Source of the DNA: Diospyros lotus
Lineage: Eukaryota > Streptophyta > Magnoliopsida > Ericales > Ebenaceae
Direction: 5' to 3'
Assembly: GCF_014633365.1 (NCBI RefSeq)
Contig: NC_068350.1
Coordinates: forward strand, 30,371,119 to 30,435,118
DNA length: 64,000 nucleotides
This document shows, in pieces, positions 21,557-33,173 of this stretch. Positions within the stretch are counted from its first letter, which is position 1. Each line of letters begins with the position of its first letter. The translations under genes were made by a program, and so were the position numbers. The notes beneath the pieces are model-generated. The model was not told the origin of the DNA, searched no databases, and saw only the letters and a program-made list of their open reading frames with translations.

Positions 21557-22437
21557 GTTATAACCAAGGGAAAATTCACAGTGTGGGCAGGGGGGGCAGC
21601 TGCCCCCCCAAGCTCAGACAAAATTTTAAGAATATATATATATATATTATTTATTTTAAATATCCCCCCAAATCTCTCTCCCCCCCCCCCACCCTCACCT
21701 CACCACACCACCATCGGAATTCTAAAAAAGCTGCCCCACCCAATCAAATTAAATATTATATTCATGTCTCATGTCCCACATTAAACTCTCTCCTCCCCTA
21801 CTCTAATAAGATTAAAAATTATAATAATTATATTTATTATAAATTTTACCTAAAACTAGTCTCTCTCCTCCCTCACCCACTGTCTCCTCCACCATCTAGC
21901 CGAAAATCTAAAACCTCAAATACCATTCTTTCAATCTTTCTCTTTTTTATTTTCTCTCAAAAATATATTTATAAATCATTAGTTTTATAAAATCTAACCA
22001 TCTCATCTAGAATTTGATCGTATTTTCACCTTAAAAATGACCTCGATCTATAAGAAGGTAAGTCTTTTAAAATTTTCAACAATTATTGTTACTTTTTCAA
22101 TACATATCCATGATATATATGTATATACGCGTGATTTGAGTTTAAAAAAAAGTTTAAATTTAAGATTATGGAGATTCAAGCGTATCGGGTGGTTGTTTTT
22201 GAAGGATATGTATTGGATATGTTTTGAGAAAAAATGAAAAAATAATAATCTCAACAACTTTTATTTAGTTATTGACTATTGTAATTGTAAATATGTTAGA
22301 AAAAATTAATCACATGAAGGAAAAAATAAAATCTAAAATATTTCAATTTTTTTTATCACTATTATTTAAGTTTTACATTTTTTATCATCGTTGTTCGCCC
22401 CCTACTTAAATATCTTGGCTCTGCCCCTGGTTATAAC
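21557..22437. mobile_element. hAT-like non-autonomous element with 8-bp target duplication
   Basis: GTTATAAC flanks the element at 21557-21564 and 22430-22437; the element itself is 21565-22429 (865 bp). It begins CAAGGG and ends GGCTCTGCCCCTG, the CAGGGGC(G/A)GAGCC-type terminus common in plant hAT elements. The left terminus has diverged. An 8-bp duplication is diagnostic of hAT. It encodes no transposase domain; the pyrimidine-rich small frames inside are not credible genes. It lies wholly within the solo LTR. Confidence 0.82.
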
Positions 22438-23086
22438 TCTATAAACTAGAAAGCCAACCGAAACCCATATACTATTTTCTTGCAAGATGACACAATATCT
22501 TGTGTACGCTTGAGCCTAGCCAAAAAGCATCATTCCCAAAGATTGATAGGGTGAAACAAACCATATTTTCATGCTTAAGAGGGAGTTTATAATGAAGCCA
22601 AGAAAAACAGAAGATAAACTTGTGGATCTTGTAGTATTTTAGAGTAAATGAGACGAAATGGAGCTTGCCTGAATTAAACTTCGCTTGCAATATCTTCTTT
22701 AACCTTCTTCCCTACTTCTTGTTGTTGGCTATGACTTCTTCTTCTTCAAACTTCTTTTCTAGTCTTCCTCCTCTAATTACAGCCACTGCTGAGACTTCTT
22801 CTTCACCCTTTTCTCTTTTTTATAGCAGCTCAGCCTCCTCATGACTACATCCTCACCATGCCTCACCATCCCTCTAATTAATTTACACAAACATTAGGTA
22901 AACTAATCCCGCTCCCAGCCATGCTTTCACTGATTTCTCTATGCCCTTACACTTTATTAATGCCTTGCTTGGCTGCAAAGAAAGTCGAAAATAGAGAGAC
23001 GAGAGGAAAGAATGCAAGAAACGAGACGCGTGGCCCATATCTAGATTATTCTAGGCTATCCAAATGCTACTTTTCATCTTTTGTGA

Positions 23087-23410
23087 GTGGCATCCGAATA
23101 TAATCCCCCATATCCGAATACGGCTCCTTTTTCTTTGTCTCACATATCCGAATACAACTCCCCTTATCCGAATATGCATCTTGGCATATCTGGATGCCCC
23201 TCAAGCTATCCGAACAAGCTTTCCTCTTCTTCTCTCACATATCCGAATACCCTCTTAACCTATCTGGATAGAGCTTCCTCATATCCGAATAAGGCTTCTT
23301 CGTATCCGAATAGGCTTCAGATGAATGCCCAGCTTCACACATCTCATGCTATCCGAATGTATGCCTTAAGGTATCTGAATATCATTCTTTTTTCTTCCCT
23401 CACATTTGAA
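23087..23410. repeat. Array of TATCCGAATA words
   Basis: About twelve copies of TATCCGAATA or variants (TATCTGGATA, TATCTGAATA) at irregular 20-40 bp spacing inside the upstream part of the solo LTR. Copies lie near 23089, 23111, 23145, 23166, 23185, 23207, 23239, 23262, 23281, 23302, 23350 and 23372. Confidence 0.8.
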
Positions 23411-23618
23411 TATATAACTTGTTACATCTAAATACACTTTAACATATCCCAAGATAAACTCAAAATCCCCTAACTCAAACCTCTTTTGGTCTCCAAGCCT
23501 CCTCAGATTAACTTCTTCACCTAAAGTTCCTTCAAAACACACATTGCTCTCCGATTTTTTCCAAGAACAACCATTGAAACTATCTTTCTCTTGGTCTAAA
23601 AAACTTCAAGTCGTTACA

Positions 23619-24120
23619 TGCTTAATTGTGTCCAAGTGTGGATAAATTATTTGTAAATATTTAAAATATTGTTGTGGATTGTATAGCTTTCCTAGAATTA
23701 TTAAAATCTAGGTGAATCTAGTTTACAAGGTAAGTTAGGATGGAAACCTTGGTGTAATGGTTGTCTAGAACCCATTGCAATCTAGGTGTGTATCTAGTTT
23801 CCAATGTGAGCTAGTGTGGAAACCTTGGTGAAATTGGTTTAGTGGAATTCCAAGGGTGGTTAGATCATGGGAGAGTGAACTAGGTGTGTGTGGAGATACT
23901 GAACCACTATAAATTTTCGTGTGTCTCATTTTATTTATTTTTGCTATATCTTGTGGCTTACATTTATTATTAATCTTAAATATAATTTATTATATTTATC
24001 AAATATATATTCTCCAATAAAATCATTAATCAAGAATACTTATTAAAATTGAGAAAAATTTTAATCACGCAATTCACCATTCTCTTGAGTGTCCATACCC
24101 TAAGGGACCAACAATTATGT
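23619..24120 (+). mobile_element. 3' part of a copia LTR with degenerate primer site
   Basis: The end of this stretch, CACGCAATTCACC...CTTGAGTGTCCATACC...GGGACCAACAATT, resembles the 3' end of copia LTRs, where AACAATTGGTATCAGAGC is the primer site. Here the site reads AATTATGTGTATAAAGC and is degenerate. It would be the 5' LTR of the copia element whose gag starts near 25870. Its own left half is displaced by the solo LTR ending at 23618. Confidence 0.45.
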
Positions 24121-24788
24121 GTATAAAGCAGTCCCAACCAAAAGATCCATGTGAGTGTTTTTGAGGATAGAAGGAAGTATTTTAATTTTGTAATTAAATT
24201 TTAGTGGTCTTTTGTATTAGATGTATGGGCAATTAAGCCCTAATGTAAATGTTTAATGAATAGTGATGTAAATATTTATATTAGTCTCTGCTGCTAAATG
24301 AAAAGATGTGATTGATTTCATTTGAGTTTTTATATAAAAAAAAAAAATAAGAGGAAAATTTCGGACCCTGACAATGGGTGCTGAAAGTGGCGAGCCCTAG
24401 TAAGTTCCTTTTGCATTATGCAGGGCAAGGTTTGCTCTGTATCTAGGTTTTGTCTTGTTGCCCCTTCAATTTGTGAGTGCTGAGTCAGTTTGGTTTGTAG
24501 TCACTTTTGGGCCAGAGGGTCTTTTGTTGCCTCTCCATTGCGGTGTTACCTTGTGTTTGGTGATATAGTGATTCTTCTTTTGCTTCAATTTGTGAGTGTT
24601 GAGTCACTTTGGTTTGTACTTTTGTATATTGTAGTGTGTTTTCCTTTAGTTGATAGGTTAAGTGTGGTCATTTTACATGGGTTATATCAAATCCTATTCA
24701 TGCTCAAAAACCAACTTCTCCTTGTTTTTCCTATTTGGTTTAGTCCTAGTTTAAGTTGGTTGTTCCATTAAGATGATATATTTGTTTC
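24121..24788. other. Non-coding stretch with a poly(A) run
   Basis: Contains an A12 run (about 24338) and two copies of CTTCAATTTGTGAGTG(C/T)TGA (24466 and 24583). No coding similarity. It could be leader sequence of the copia element. Confidence 0.3.
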
Positions 24789-25480
24789 CACTTCTGCAAA
24801 AACATTTAATGGCAGTTTTGAAAACTGTCTCAAAATAGGTTATCACAAGCCATTTTGTGATAGTTTTTAGTAATGTTTGGAGAAACTGTCGTAAAATAAC
24901 TCATTTTGTGGCAATTTAGGAAGATCTAGCAACGATTTAGAGACCGTCATTATTCTTTTTTAATTTAAATTATTTTTTGTGACGGTTTACGAATGGTCAT
25001 GAAATTGAAAAAAAATATAATTTTTTAAATTTTATTTATTTTTAATAGTTGTTGGAAACCATTGCTACATTTAAAATTAATTAATTTTTAAAATAGTTAT
25101 TTATTCTTGGTGGAAGTTTCAAAATGCTGCAATATTTAATTTTAATTAATTTTGTAAAATATTTATTTAGTTTAGCTGTGGTTTTAAACCCCAGCTATAT
25201 ATATTTTTAATTAATGACTTTTAGCAATGGTTTAAGAACTGTTACTAAATTTAATTTTACTTAAAATTGAAAATTTTATTAATTTCAACATTTGAACTAT
25301 CATTATATATATATACACATATATATTTAATGTCTTTTAGTGGCGGTTTAAGAATCGCCGTTGAATTTAATTTTCATTAAAATTTAAAATTTTATTATTT
25401 TAAACAATAGTTATAAACTTCCCCCAAATTTTACTTCCTTGGCAATTCAAAATTGCTAATAAATTTTTAGAACCTGTAAT
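24789..25480. repeat. CACTA-like subterminal repeat array
   Basis: Seven or more degenerate units alternate GG-TTT-AA-AACCGTTGC-TAAAT-type palindromes with AT-rich linkers; for example TGACGGTTTACGAATGGTCA, AGCAATGGTTTAAGAACTGT, TGGCGGTTTAAGAATCGCCG. The start CACTTCTGCAAAAACA at 24789 is close to a CACTACAAAAA terminus. This suggests a decayed non-autonomous CACTA element inside the copia leader. Confidence 0.45.
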
Positions 25481-25869
25481 TGTAATGCCCTTCAGAACAA
25501 TTTATGGAAATATACACATATTTTTGAAAGTCAACAATCCTATTGGATCGATTAGACAACCATTGCATGAGTCGCAACTCAATATTTTTTATACTTAACA
25601 AAAATATACGTGACAAGTGTTTACACTCGTATTCTTATTAAGTCAAAATAAATAATATATGAAGCTTGAGAAATGTTATAATAAGTTTTGAGTATAATTG
25701 AATTTTAAAAGAAAAAATAGAAGTTTCGAGTGTTTTGGCAATGTGTTAATCGAGTATTACATATCGAAATTTCGATTAATCTTACATTGAGAACATTACT
25801 TGAGATCACAATCAACTTCTTGCCTCTCTCATGACTCATGAGACCACAAAACATGGCACACAAGGCTGG
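25481..25869. other. Unassigned AT-rich stretch
   Basis: No open frame with a known domain and no recognised repeat terminus. It leads into the copia gag remnant. Confidence 0.3.
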
Positions 25870-26560
25870 AATGTCCCAAGCAAAAAAAGGAAGAAAGGAG
25901 GAGCAAGGACAGAAAGATGAGTGCAGCCTGGAGCGATGAAGACACATCATCATCTTCAGCTTCAGAAGATTAGTGCAAGGAATTAGCAAACTTGTGTATA
26001 ATGGCACAAGAAGATGAGATAAAATCATATGCTTCCTGCAACTATTCATCTTCAAGTGAATCTAAATCTGAAAATGAAATTAACTTAGAACTGAAAGATT
26101 TATGTGAAAAGTTATTGCATGACTTGGAAACAGCTAGAGAAAAAAGTAAGAATCTTGAAAAACAAAACATTATTTTCAATGAAAGCTTAGATGAGTTGTA
26201 AATTAAGTTAAATGAGACTAAGATCACTTTAACAAAGTTTGTAAATGGTGGTATGTACCTTGACCAAGTTTTAGAAGCACAAAGAGGTTTTTATGACAAA
26301 GTTAGTCTAGGATATCATGCATGAGGACACACAAAGAATTTTTGGTAATATTTTCAAACTCAAAAAGGCAACAAAGTCCAAGTCCAAATGCACCTTTTTC
26401 AAATACTATGGCCATGAAGTACTAAACTATCCTATTAAGAAAAGAAGGCCTTACAAAATTAAAAAGGAGTGGATTCCCAAAGATGAACTTGTAGGAAGAA
26501 TAAACATAATTTGGGTTGCAAGAGGAAAGGTATTTGTTGGTGGATAAATTCTTAGTGAGT
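25870..26560 (+). pseudogene. Copia (SIRE-like) gag, C-terminal part, broken
   Basis: The + frame reads SAAWSDEDTSSSSASED, stop, then LANLCIMAQEDEIKSYASCN and an acidic coiled-coil-like stretch (LKDLCEKLLHDLETAREKSK), then YLDQVLEAQRGFYDKVSLGY. This order is typical of SIRE/Maximus gag. The zinc knuckle at about 26385-26430 reads C-TFFKYYGHEVLNY-P, missing the second and last cysteines, followed by KKEWIPKD. At least three stops or frame changes are present. Confidence 0.68.
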
Positions 26561-26993
26561 AGGAAACATTTCCAACTTTAGCTTAAGAGAATATAGAATT
26601 ACTTGCTACTAATCTCATGGACCCAACTAAATGTTGAGACCAATTGGTAGTCTTGTATTTCATATTTGCAATTGAAGGTATAGGTAATATCGGTAATATT
26701 TCTTCTACCTTTATTACTCAAGTTTATTATGTACATGGTTTAAAATATAATTTGCTTAGTATTAGCCAATTGTGTGATAAAGGATATAATGTTGTATTTG
26801 AATCTATTAATTGTATAGTGTTTTATAAAATTTCAAATAAAATGATATTTATAGGGAAAAGAAAAGGAAATGTATATGTCATAGACCTAAACAACTTAAG
26901 AAATGAATCTTGTTTAGTTGTTATTAATAATGGTCATCTAAGTTGGTTATGAAAAAAGACTAGGGCATGCTAATATGCATCTCATATCCAAAC
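26561..26993 (+). pseudogene. Copia protease to GAG-pre-integrase segment, broken
   Basis: Recognisable from ITQVYYVHGLKYNLLSISQL (26715-26775) through CDKGYNVVFE and GKRKGNVYVIDLNN to a frame change and GHANMHLISKL at 26965-26993, the HxxLGH-type zinc-finger start of integrase. The protease active site is not visible. The code stops abruptly where the nested insert begins at 26994 and resumes at 34710. Confidence 0.75.
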
Positions 26994-27173
26994 TGCTGTA
27001 TTTAGAAGCCTATTTTGATGCTTATCCAAAACAACTCTACGTAAAGAATCAAGATAACAATATTCAAATGTGTATTTAAGTAAAAGTGTATTTGCTACTC
27101 CAGTAATATATGTTATTAGTCAACTTCTTGCTATAGAATTGAGAGGCATTCAAAATGTACTTGACTAATATAT

Positions 27174-28680
27174 TGATAAGTGTCTTTTATACACTTATTT
27201 TGGTCTATAAACTTAACATTTATGCATTCAATGAGCATGATTTTTACTTGATTTGGTTCTATATATGGTTATGTAGATGTGGAGCATGTGTTGAAGACAA
27301 TTGGAGAAAAAAGTGATGATAATGTCGCATTTTTGGAGCTAAAATGGCAGTAAAGGCAAGGTCAAAGGTCCATTCGGGGTCGAGGATGATGATGTCGCAA
27401 AGCACCGGAAGAATGACGTCATTGGTGAAGTGTTGAAAATCAAAGAGAAATGGCTCACGGTGCTGTCACACAAAGCATTGTGTGGTAGGGTCGTGGTAAG
27501 AATTGTTTTCTATGGCTCACGGCCTTATCGTGAAAAACATTCCATGATAAAGCCATGGTTGAAGAAGTATTATGTGGCTCACAACCTTACCGCAAAAAGC
27601 ATTATGTGGTAAGCTCGTGACAAGATTTTCATTATGTGGCTCACGACCTTATTGCGGAAAGCATTCCATGGTAAGGCCGCAGTAAGGCTTTAGGCTTCAC
27701 GAAAAGGCCGTTTTGAGCCCGTTTCCTTCCAAATCAAGTGGAGATGGGCTCTCTCAAGGGGCACGACTTTCAAGACCTAAAAAGCATTATATAAAGAATG
27801 ATTCTTGAAAGATTTAGGAGCTTTTGGAGAGGGAGAAGACGGCAAGTCGAGGAAGAAGAATGAGATTTTCTTGTAGATCTTCAGTTTTGGTTGTATTTTT
27901 CTATTCTTTCTTCTCTCCAACATCACGAACTCCATTTTTATTATTCTTCCATTGGTTGAAACTATGTTAGGCTAAGTACTTTGTGGCTAGGGTGATTGCT
28001 GAAACCTAACTCAATGATGGTTTAATTAAAAGTATTTGGGTTTTATTATATTCTTGTCTTTCGGGTTAATCATTTGTTATGCACTAATTCTATTTTGATG
28101 CTTGCCCGCTATTAAAACGTGTTTGTGATTTATATTGCTTTTGAGAGATTCAATATAGATTAGCACTTGGTAATAAACGACATAAGGTTCAATAATAGCT
28201 AGAGATACCGTTATGCCTTGTGAAATCTTATTTTGATGATCATTGTGGATAAATGCATGTTTGTATATTTGCAGATTAATTAGAGATAATTAATCTCATA
28301 TGTAAGCATAGATTCGATTGACCATTGAGAGAGGCTTTTGATTAACTTAGGATCATTGATTTTCAGCTTAAAGCTAGAATTATAAAACCCGATTACTGAA
28401 AGATTAAACCAATTAAAGAACTACGGTGGATTTATGAACCCTAGTGCATTAAATTTCTACATTCAAAAACCTAAAGTATTATTTTGTGTTTTCCATTTGG
28501 TGAGTTAGTTTTAATTAATATAAAACTTCTATTGAATATTCTTTTAATTATGTGTGGCTTATTAAAGTTAATAGTGGTTAAAGTAGAGATCAAAAGCTAA
28601 TCCTCATGGGAACGATACTCTATTCATCATTATATTACTTGTTACGATTCCATTCACTTGCGGGAAAGAATACGCGAACA
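27174..28680 (+). mobile_element. 5' LTR of the Athila-like element (1507 bp)
   Basis: Contains four 62-bp tandem units each starting GGCTCAC (27452, 27514, 27576, 27638) and a TATA box TATATAAA at 27788-27795, followed by a leader with GAGAGGGAGAAGA. It is 108 bp longer than the 3' LTR because of the extra repeat units. Confidence 0.9.
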
Positions 28681-28686
28681 AGTTTT

Positions 28687-28704
28687 TGGCGTCGTTGCCG
28701 GGGA
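28687..28704 (+). other. Primer-binding site, tRNA-Asp type
   Basis: TGGCGTCGTTGCCGGGGA matches the Athila-type site TGGCGCCGTTGCCGGGGA (complement of the tRNA-Asp 3' end) except for one base. It starts six bases after the LTR end. Confidence 0.88.
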
Positions 28705-28818
28705 TTGGCTCTTTTGATTATTGCTTTAGCTAAGATTAGCTTTAACACTTGTGTTGCTTCCTTTAATTTTTTATGCCAAACTATTTCAATTTTTGTTGTG
28801 TTAGGATTGAAATAATGC

Positions 28819-30230
28819 ATGTGGCGTTCAGAACGTCTTGATCTTGTTGAGTTTGATTCGGAGATTGAACAAACCTTCCATCAAAGACGTCGTGAACAGA
28901 GAGTAAAAATGGGACAACAACAGAGCACTATGGAAGACAATGGAAATCAACTTGTTCAAGTAAAGCATACTGTTGAGATCAATGAGAGAGATATCTTGAT
29001 GGGAGATTTCATGATGCCTCCTTTCGTTGAGAACCGGTCGAGCATAGTCTATCCTCCATATGGGCATGATAACTTCCAATTGAAGCCGGATGTGATAAAT
29101 TTGTTCTCCAACAACATTTCATTCTATGGGAGAAGTGATGAAAATCCACACTACCATCTCTCTCATTTTTTGGAGTATTGTGGCAACTTCAAGTATCAAG
29201 GGATCAATGAAGAAGCACTTAAGATGCGATTATTTTCTCATACTCTAAAAGATAAAGCTCGGGAGTGGTTGGACTCACTATCACCCCGTAGCATCACTAC
29301 ATGGGTGGATTTGGTTCTAAAGTTCATGCTAAAATATTTTCCACCAGCTAAGATTGGCAGGCTCAAGCATGAAATTTCAACCTTCCAACAAGCCGAATCA
29401 GAAAACTTTCATGAGGCATGGGAAAGGTTCAAAAAGTTGTTGAGGAAGTGTCCAAGCCATGGTTTTCCACTACCAGCCCAAAATCATTATTTTTACGCTG
29501 GGTTAACTCCTTATAGCCGTTCAGTGGTGGATTCTACAATAATGATTTTGGAATGCAACTGGGCATTCAACTGACCTTTTCGAGACAATGAGTAAGTAGT
29601 TTGTGATGTGGCCAGATAGAAATTCACATAAAAGAGTAGCTGGAATGCATGAAGTGGATGTTAACACGTTGATGTTGGCCAAAATCGATGCACTATCAAA
29701 GCAGATGAAAGCCTTAAAATATTCTCCATCAGTTAATATGGTGCAAGGTTCTCTTCCAGTTTGTGTAACCTGTGGAGCAACTCATCAATCATCCAAATGT
29801 CCATTGCTCATTATGGATTCTTCTTTCACAGAGCATGCTGCTTATGCACAGAATTTTTCACGTCAACAAAATTTCCAACAGCCATTGAATAATCCATTTT
29901 CTCAGACTTACAATCCCGGCTGGAGGAACCATCCTAATTTTTCATATGGCAACAATCAAGGCATTCAAAATCCACTAAAACAAGGAAGACCACATGAAGA
30001 AAAATGAGGATTGGAAGAAGCGATTTCCAAGCTTCAAGAACGAAGCGAACGGACTGACGTAACCATTAAGAATATTGAAAATCAAATTAGGCAGCTAGCA
30101 AAAATCCTAATAGAAAGGCAACTGGGCACGTGGCCAAGTAATACGGAAGTTAACCCCAAGGAGCAAGTGAATGCGATCACAACAAGAAGCGGGGTAGTTG
30201 CCAAAAATCTATGTTAAGAGACCAAGTGTG
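28819..30230 (+). pseudogene. Athila-like gag, broken by stops and a frameshift
   Basis: The ATG at 28819 opens 251 codons. The Retrotrans_gag core reads NISFYGRSDENPHYHLSHFL, LRLFSHTL-like RLFSHTLKDKAREWLDSLSP, FPPAKIGRLKHEISTFQQAE, and FHEAWERFKKLLRKCPSHGF. The stop at 29572-29574 is followed by VDVNTLMLAKIDALSKQMKA (29660 onward), a zinc knuckle C-VT-C-GAT-H-QSSK-C (about 29761-29800), a stop at 30007, and NIENQIRQLAKILIERQLG (30070-30125), typical of Athila gag C-termini. It would form the particle and package RNA. A frameshift near 30200 leads into the protease part. Confidence 0.87.
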
Positions 30231-31364
30231 GCAAAAGAAAATGGTACAACTAAGGAGACAACTGATCAAGATGATGAGCCCGAAGTAGTGGCTGAAAAAG
30301 TGAAGGTTGCTCTGCCATCGGTCAAGCCATGTGTTCCACCTATTCCATTTCCTCAAAGGTTGCGCAAGCACAAGTTGGATAAGCAATTTGAAAAATTTTT
30401 GGAGGTCTTCAAGAAGCTACATATCAATATACCATTTGCTGAAGCTCTGTCTCAAATGCCCAGCTATGTGAAATTCATTAAGGAAATCTTATTAAATAAG
30501 AGGAAACTAGAGGACCATGAAACCGTTATGTTAACGGAGGAAAGTAGAGCCATATTGCAAAACAAACTACCACCAAAACTTAAAGATCCAGGGAGTTTTA
30601 CTATTCCTTGTACCATTAGTAGTTTATTCTTTGAATGAGCTCTATGTGATTTGGGTGCTAGTATTAACCTAATGCCTTACTCTATTTTCAGGAAGCTTGG
30701 ATTAAAAGAACCAACACCTACCATGATTTCTCTTCAATTGGCGGACATAAGTATCAAATACCTGAGGGGAGTAGTGGAAGATGTTTTGGTAAAAGTAGAT
30801 AAATTTATTTTTCTTGTTGACTTCATCATTTTGGACATCGAAGAAGATTATGATATGCCCTTAATTTTAGGGAGACCTTTTCTTGCCACAGGGAGAGCTT
30901 TGATTGATGTCCAACAAGGAACACTTAGCCTTAGAATTTATGATGAGACGATTACGTTTAATGTATTTAAGGCTATGAAACATTTTAATGGCAATGAAAA
31001 AGAAGTCTTAATGAGGGATGGCATTGTTCATTTGGTAGAGAGATATGATGACCCTAAAGAAAATTACATGGCTAACTCTTTTGATGAGCAAGAAAAAATT
31101 TTGGATGCCAAGAACAAGGTCGTGGCCGTGGGCTCTTTAGGAGAGAAGCAAAAAGATTATCCATCCAAAAGAGACAAACTGTATTCTTTAGATGTTTCTT
31201 CTTCTTCAAAAGCCAAGCCACCAAGTCATGAAAAGGAAAAGGTGGTAAGGGTGTTGAGGGAGCAAAATAAGGGGATTGGATTGAAACTTGCTAACATTCA
31301 AGGAATAAGTTCATTAAATGGCACCCACAAAATATTGATGGAAAAAAGATTCAAGCCTCCTTGA
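30231..31364 (+). pseudogene. Athila-like aspartic protease region
   Basis: Reads PIPFPQRLRKHKLDKQFEKF, LHINIPFAEALSQMPSYVKF, ILQNKLPPKLKDPGSFTIPC, a stop at 30636-30638, then the active site LCDLGASINLMPYSIFRKLG, with D-L-G in place of D-(S/T)-G as is normal for Athila, followed by IILDIEEDYDMPLILGRPFL. Code continues to 31364 (ending MEKRFKPP) as a charged tail without a known domain. The only break in the catalytic part is the single TGA before ALCDLGAS. Confidence 0.85.
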
Positions 31365-33173
31365 AGATGGAGGACTAGTCAAGCTAATGACTTTAAACAA
31401 ACGCTTATTGGGAGGCAACCCAATTTTCTATCTCTTTCATTTATTGGCATGTTGCATTTTTCTTTTCTTTTCTTTTCTTTACTTTGTGTTAGGTTAGAGT
31501 GTCATTCTTTAGGATTTTTGCACAAAAACAATGTTGAGGTCATCATGACAACATGCATACTTGGTTTGATAAAATGCCCACCTGCACATTGCACCTTAAG
31601 TTTGGGATTGTGAGGTTTAAGTTTGGGGGGAGTTTGGGCATCCATGTGACTCTATCTACTTCATGTTGTTCTTAGTCATTATTGCTCTCTCATGTTCAAA
31701 CTTGTGCATTGTAGGTACATTTTTGGAAGTGATAATGCAGTCAAAGAGTCGTCCTACACCAGCTTCTTGCAAGGGCAAAGCCATTATCGAAAGTTCCAAT
31801 ACCTCAAAACGAGTATGTGTTGATTTATCTACCATCACAACCTTGACATTATAGACCGGGTACACTCCTTCCTTTTCTTTCTCTTTGTTCCATTAGGACA
31901 ATGAAATGTTTAAGTTTGGGGGGAGGTTCACTATGGGCAGCTTGCATATGTCGTATGGTCTGGTTGTATGGTTTTATTAAAAAAAAAAATCTTATTTTGT
32001 TGGGTAGACGTGCCATCAATGATGAAGCTTATTTGGTACTATTTTGATGCAAAGAGTAAAAATAGTGATGCTACTCATTTCATTTTGTGATTCATTATCC
32101 ATGTTAGACTAATTTGAGCACAAGTGTCAGGAGGTTCAATGCATAGGTTGACTACACTACTAGGTTTCCATTTAGGCTTTTGCCCTTAAACCAACTTTGT
32201 GAGCAACTTAATCACCTAACATAATGAAAAGGAAAGTTTGGGGAAGGTTGAGCCATGGTGGCAAATGTTGAGGAATGTGTTGACTTCATGCTTTGTGTGG
32301 AATGTGTTAGGTATACTAAGGGAAGCTAGGTAATGACCATAGGCTAGTGATCTCATCCCTATGTCACTATGTCGTGCACCAAATTAAATTTGAGCCTTCA
32401 TATATCTTATACCTTTCTTCGTAGCCTGAATGACTTGAGTGATTATGCTCGTAGGGGTATCTTAAAACCTGATGCCCTGTGGTCATTTGGCTCGGGAGAC
32501 ATCAGCTGAAAGCTCGTTACAAGGGTCATTCAGAAAGCTTAATAGAGTGAAGGCTTGCACATAAGATATCTTAAAACAAAAAAAAAAAAAAAAAAGAGAT
32601 GGAGCATAAAATGCACTCGTTCAAAAAAAAAATTGCAAGGCCAAAGAAAAAAAAAAGAAAAAGAAATCTCAATAATGGTGCCGATGTTTGTAACTCTTAG
32701 GGATTGAGAACACTAGTGGGTTTGACTGTCTAGTGGATGTTAGCATGCCGAAGCATTCAAAATAAAGAAGAGTCTTCACAAACCGAGACTTGAACAAGAA
32801 AGAAAATAGTGATTGAAAGTGCCTAGGGATTGAATGAAAAGACCAAGTTTGGGGGCGGAGTGAATATCACGAGCAGGAAAGTGTACAGGACCATCAAGGG
32901 GTCGGGATACCAACAACCTTATGCATGATATTGTACCTAATAGGATTCGCACACACACACACACATCAAAACATGGAATAGGTCCAAAACATTTGTGTAG
33001 CATTACTAGAAAACTCTGTGTGAATTATGAATGATACCAAAATCTAAGGCTACCTGGAAGGCTATCCAACTTGTAAGTGATTTTGAAATGTTAACTATTC
33101 TCTACTTGAGGGGTGATATATTTGAGTCGATAATCTTGCTCGGGAGGATCAAGAGTCTAAGTTTAGGGGTATT
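31365..33173 (+). other. Non-coding internal region of the Athila-like element
   Basis: Starts with ATTGGGAGGCAACCCAAT (31407-31424), a palindromic signature seen downstream of Athila genes, and has AAGTTTGGGGGGAG repeated at 31619 and 31912. A 39-codon frame at 31735-31854 (MQSKSRPTPASCKGK...) follows a splice-acceptor-like CATTGTAG; it is too short to identify. A-rich tracts lie at 31979, 32577 and 32640. A purine-rich tract (about 33158-33173) precedes the 3' LTR. No polymerase or env domain. Confidence 0.7.

Larger units (their letters stand above)
20252..23618 (-). mobile_element. Probable solo LTR of a chromovirus-type gypsy element
   Basis: Minus strand starts TGTAACGACTTGAAG at 23618 and ends GGGGTCGTGACA at 20252. 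Without the inserted hAT element it is about 2.5 kb, like the LTRs of the element at 53963. It has the family block reading CTTGCTGAGTCTTGTGACTC on the minus strand (plus 20578-20597), also seen near 54565. A minus-strand TATA candidate (CTATAAAA) lies at 22818-22825. No primer site or polypurine tract adjoins either end. Confidence 0.65.

Noticed and set aside
21476..21990. Pro/Ser-rich open frames of 102 and 135 codons
   Set aside because: Low-complexity C- and T-rich sequence within the hAT-like element; no credible coding signal.
31735..31854. Possible env-like ORF start in the Athila-like element after a splice-acceptor-like site
   Set aside because: Only 39 codons, with no membrane segment or known motif. 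Recorded within the non-coding region instead.
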